Assembly (NCBI GenBank): GCA_009760855.2
Contig: WPIO01000115.1
Coordinates: forward strand, 788,501 to 852,500
From: Cristatella mucedo
Taxonomy: Eukaryota; Bryozoa; Phylactolaemata; Cristatellidae
Direction of reading: 5' to 3'
Length of the DNA stretch: 64,000 nt
The notes beneath the pieces are model-generated. The model did no database searches, was not told the DNA's origin, and worked only from the letters and a program-made list of their open reading frames with translations. Below are positions 59,669-64,000 of the stretch, in pieces. How positions within the stretch are numbered: position 1 is the first letter of the stretch; every line of letters begins with the position of its first letter. Both the position numbers and the translations under genes were made by a program.

Positions 59669-60783
59669 AAATCACTTCTTGTGGGTCTGATTTGAATTAA
59701 AATAAAATAACACGTCAGCATATGGGGTTCTGTCACTAACTTTTAGAGCCCTTTACTATGTATAGGTGGTTCAGTAACTGAAATATAAACCATGTAAACT
59801 ATGAAATTTATCAACTTAATTTTAGCCTTCTCTTAGATCTCTAAGAGCTAATAAATTAGGGCTTCAATTTAATTATCTTGAAAAGAATGTTGTAATTATT
59901 GAAATCAAGCTATAGATTTCAATAAAAAATACTGAAGCCATTAGTCAGCTATCAGCTATATCTTATTCTAGGTGTCTTAGTTAGCACAGTTTACTTTTAG
60001 TAGTAAGTACTTGAACTGTGTAGGGATCTAAAGTAAAGCACTAACTGCAAAACAAGTTTACTTATGATCGAGTAATAACTTAAGATCAGCCCACACCACA
60101 GACTAACAACTGTTTCAAATATTGCCGGAGACACACCATAGAAAGTGACGCACCACGTCTGTTCGGAGGTCCTACGATAAGCTTATTAAAGACTCCATTC
60201 TAACAGCCAACTGCTAGGCAAATGGGTTGTTAGCCATTAGTGTAATAGGTAATGCTATGCTTCTACATTTGATGATTCGAAGAAATACATGATAATGTTA
60301 ATAAAAAGCAAAACATATGAAATAAATCTCTTTTAGATGTGCTTTAACCATAGCTTACTTGTTGTTTAGTAAAAAATGACATTAGTGCAGTCTCCACAAA
60401 AACGCTTAAGAGAAATCACGAAAAACCTGCACATGCTGATGGGATATAGTAAACATGCTCTGTATTTTTACATCTCGATAAGTCAAATGACATATACACT
60501 TCTGTCAAGCTGATCTCTAGGCTTATGGAGCATTAGAGCTAAGCTTGCACTGTTTACAAAGGATTTGAGATCGTTCTTCAGACGTAAAGCTAAAAGGCTG
60601 AGTAAAATAGTGACTAGTATGATATCGAACCTTATTGAAAGTAGTTCCCAATCAGGTTTGCCAAAGCGAGTGTTTGCGAGGACCTAAAAATGAGTGACGA
60701 AAACTTCGCTTGCGTCGATACCGTACTTGATCAAGTGAATGTCGTAGAGAAGCAGTGTAAATTATTGAATATTATACGATTCA

Positions 60784-60985
60784 CAGCACGAAGATTAGCC
60801 ACCGATTTTTCAATTGACCGTTGGAATTTAATTATAAAGCTCAAAGGCACTGCCAGCTCCTAGTTGCAGAGGTTGAAATCGGTACAGCACGAAGCTTAGC
60901 CACCGATTTTTCAATTGGCCGTTGGAATTTAATTATAAAGTTCAGAGGTACTGCCAGCTCCTAGTTGCAGAGGTTGAAATCGGTC
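60784..60985. repeat. 101-bp tandem duplication
   Basis: 60784-60884 and 60885-60985 are nearly identical. The middle copy has this unit once (30998-31100), so the duplication happened in the right copy. Confidence 0.92.
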
Positions 60986-61518
60986 GCCACATATTCTTTG
61001 CTAACTTAGACATTATAAATGATAGAAACAAGAATGAATTGTGCAATTTCATATCGTCTGTAGGCAGATTTAGAAGAGCCATGGGTTTAGTCTAGTGTTA
61101 TTTTGTTAAGGCTTCAACGTGACTACCTTACTTAGAGACTAATGCGAGATTTTTGGAACATCAATGGTTGCCTAAGTAAATTAGCATTTAAAGATTTATC
61201 AAAAGATATGGGACTGTTATGTTTTCTATCATTCACGTCACGTCCCAAATACTAGCAGGATTTTTTATGTCCAACATTCGTGAAGTGGCTACCCAGTCTG
61301 AGAGAAGCCCAGTTCACCTCTTAATGTACCTAGGCGAGGCAGCTCTACGGTTGCCTCGTAAGAGATAACAAAGACGATTAAACGTTGTAAACAGGCTAGT
61401 TTCATGCTAATACATACAATTTACCAAAACAGCAGTTACAAGTCAGAGTAAAGAATATAGCTCTAGAAGTAATAAGCATGTCAAATGCACTACCAACGTT
61501 CAGCTTAACTTAACTTAC

Positions 61519-61690
61519 ACTCAATTCTTCAATGAAGGGAAAGGAGGTTTCTCCACCAAAGCTGTCGTTTGAAAGCTACGGTGGGCAGTTGCTTTTATAT
61601 TGCAGAATTCGCTGACTCATCCAACACCACATCGATGTTCGCAGAAAGTAAACTCACGACTGGGTGCACATTGATGTAGGGTTTGATGCT
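61519..61690 (-). promoter_or_regulatory. Highly conserved block with TATA box, right copy
   Basis: Partner of 31641-31800. TATAAAA at 61593-61599 (- strand); possible donor GTAAGT at 61513-61518. If it drives a gene, that gene would lie between here and Kunitz gene 2, or this may be a distant alternative promoter of gene 2; neither can be shown. Confidence 0.45.
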
Positions 61691-62476
61691 GGTAGCCTGG
61701 ACAGTCAAAGCACGTTGCAAGTCAATCTAGTAAGTACGTGACACCAATTAGGGCTATCGAGATCGACACACCGGAGATATACAAATCGGAGACGTCATGA
61801 CTCTACTCCTTTGTTACATAAAATTGTGCCACTTTCAATTGCTACTTGGTCCTGCAGACTAATGAAAGTCTTGGTACCTAGATTGGGAGGTAATCAGTAG
61901 TTGTTAGGAGAGGTAAGCCAACATTGCTCGAGTGATGCTGTTTTCAACTCATATCAGCATGTACAAGGCCAAGGTCAATAGGTGATCAGATTTTTTTATA
62001 GCCATAGATTACTATGTGTATAGCCTTCTCAGTTCGGTTCGACAGCCAAACTCGTACGGTTGAGACGAATGTACCTGCACAATTGGCTTGTTTTACGAGG
62101 AAATCTATTGATATAATTATTTTGACTTTCAGTGGATTATGAAAGCAATTCGTTAAGTCTATGCCTATTGAATAAATCTTATATTTGTAATTGTAATCAT
62201 TGTAATCATAGCCGAGAGACTTTATGAGAAATAGCAAATACTCAATGCAAGACATGAAGACTCATTAAATAATTTAATTACCAGTTTGACCTCTCCAGGC
62301 AAGCCACTACATTCAGACCATCAATTCTTAAGAGCTTTAGGAGCTGTTTCTGATGGGGTCATTGGTGAAACCGGGTTGGTTAAAACGTGTTAGGGCGAGA
62401 CATCAAAACTCTGTGAAGACCCATACGCTCAGACGGTTGAGAAAGGTGTGGATGTGTAGGCGACATCTTGTTTACA

Positions 62477-63690
62477 ATAATAATAATATTAATGTACTTG
62501 ATAAAGCGTTCTCAGAGAACCTAATCTCTCTCTAGGCGCTTTACATTTGCTGCAAAGGGAAATGCAATTGAATGTTAAGTAGAATTAAGCATGAAAAAAA
62601 AACAAAATGAATTGCATGGTTAGGGGGTGACATGCACAGAGTCGGCATGCAAATGTGGTTAGTGGCAGCATGCACAGTGTCAGCACGCATAAGCATGTGA
62701 AGGAGGAATCACAGGGACCAACTAAAGTCTGTCCTAAATAGGTGTGTTTTCAAGTTCCTTTTAAATGTGGTCAGGTCAAGGGATGTTCTGACGCAGGACG
62801 GGAGGCAGTTCCAGGCTTTGGGAGCCTACGAACTAAATGCACGGTCTCCAAAGGATTTAAGTTTTGTACGAGGTATTTCTAGACTTTTGGATTACGAAAA
62901 GCGGGTGGTACGATGTTTGGCCTGATGGGGGAGTATGTTGGAGAGATAGGCTGGAGCCATAGAATGTAGGGACCTAAAAGTGAGCGACAAAACCTTGAAG
63001 TCAGCTCGTCGCTAGACTGGTAGCCAGTGCAGGTCGACGAGAAGTGGAGTAATGTGGCAACTGCAACGCTCACGACATACAAGCCTAGCTGCAGAGTTTG
63101 GCACCAGCTGCAATCGCCTGATCGCACATGCTGGTAGGCCAGTGAGCAGTGAGTTGCAGAAGTCGAGACGAGACGTCACGAATGCATGGACCAACTTAGA
63201 CGTGGCATCCTTATCTAAACATGCCCGAATTTTAGCAATGTTATGAAGCTGAAAATAGGCAGATTTAACTGTGGAGCTGATATGGTCGTCTAGCGAGAGG
63301 TCGCTTTGGAATATGACACCTAGATTTTGAGCTTGATTAGACTGGAGATATGTTGGCAGAGCCAATTTTAGAGACAGCCTATCCAATCTCTGAATCACAC
63401 TGGGTTTGCCCATAACTAGTAAGTTCGTTTTGTCATCGTTTAGTTTTAGAAAATTTGCTGCCATCCATGTGCTGATGTCATCAATGCATGCAGCAAGTGA
63501 GTTTAGAGAATTTGAGGTGCTCGAAGGATTGGAGGGATCAAAGCAAAGGTACAACTGAGTGTCATCCGCATAGAAGCGAAAGCCTAGATTGTGCTTGGCA
63601 GTCCCTTCAGCAAGAGGGAGAGTATAAACCGTGAAAAGTACCGGACCTAGCACGAAGCCCTGAGGTGCTCTACGTTCATCTTTGTCAGAC
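62477..63690 (-). mobile_element. LINE-A insertion specific to the right copy
   Basis: Tail (AATAATAATAATATT), terminal hairpin (62502-62545), 3' UTR and RT to a 5' truncation near 63690. The middle copy reads straight across this point (about 32590-32610), giving an empty site. Confidence 0.92.
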
Positions 63691-63788
63691 ATGACATTCA
63701 ATGAAATCTTTGTTGTGAGACTGAGAGAGCACAATACTACGAGCTTCTTGATAACGATTGCACCATCACTTAAAGTCCAGCTAGCCAT
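63012..63788 (-). pseudogene. LINE-A reverse transcriptase, truncated, open frame of 258 codons
   Basis: The best-kept LINE-A RT piece in the window. It carries [20 protein letters not shown], the catalytic [34 protein letters not shown], then LSLDDHISSTVKSAYFQLHN and VTSRLDFCNSLLTGL, ending at LLVDLHWLPV. Continues in another frame at 63127-62879 (SLLGPYILWLQPI). The first ~30 codons (63788-63692) are host sequence upstream of the insertion. The fingers domain is absent. Confidence 0.88.
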
Positions 63789-64000
63789 AGGTTTTCTGGT
63801 TCCCCCTGACTTTACGTAATATGTTAACTTCAGTTGAGCAGTACATTTTGAGTATCTTTATCTGAAAATCGATGCGTCATATAACAGTGAGGTGCCTGCC
63901 TCCAAGAAACTAAAGCAAAGTCGGTTTACCACGTCTGCTCTTTGGGAAACTGTCCGGATAAATCATGGCTGCTAAAGAATTAACATGATCGTTTTGGCTA

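Larger units (their letters stand above)
56485..64000. repeat. Right copy of the segmental duplication
   Basis: 56485-60510 is the inverted partner of 1-3880, and 59685-64000 (less 62474-63690) is the direct partner of 29908-33000. The window end cuts it. Confidence 0.88.

Overview
The window looks like a non-coding-rich piece of an invertebrate metazoan nuclear genome; I cannot assign a phylum. The reasons are GT-AG introns, TATA boxes with short non-coding first exons, AATAAA signals, small secreted Kunitz genes, and a dense load of decayed CR1/L2-type LINEs, tRNA-derived SINEs, a Ty1/copia element and Ty3/gypsy-like debris. There are no bacterial features.

Only two genes can be modelled exon by exon. 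They are paralogous Kunitz-domain genes lying inverted at the two ends: one on the + strand (TATA 693, exons about 720 to 3530) and one on the - strand (TATA 59662, exons about 59640 to 56827). Both have the same five-exon layout: non-coding exon, signal-peptide exon, 22-nt micro-exon, Kunitz exon, and a 17-nt terminal exon. Both carry eight cysteines instead of six. The two extra cysteines sit at the same places, one of them encoded by the tiny last exon, which predicts a fourth disulfide. The two loci are arms of an inverted duplication (about 1-3880 and 56485-60510). The gene-upstream part also occurs a third time at 29908-33000, and the 59685-64000 copy extends to the right edge of the window.

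Between the arms lies a repeat sea. LINE-A (tail of TTA repeats, conserved 3' hairpin) has about 19 pieces. LINE-B (tail of TACAT-like repeats) has about 13. A copia element (42510-46247) with matching LTRs, a TTCCA target duplication and a copia-type initiator-tRNA primer site sits inside a LINE-A copy. That same copy is also split by a GC-rich 1.38-kb insert of unknown type (40282-41661). An old gypsy-like gag-pro remnant lies at 21480-22780. An AT-rich island carries a broken gene of unknown function (12629-13223, - strand).

The relative order of events can be read. One LINE-A insertion lies in the same intron of both Kunitz genes, so it predates the inverted duplication. Another (62477-63690) is missing from the middle copy of the duplicated segment, so it is younger than that duplication.
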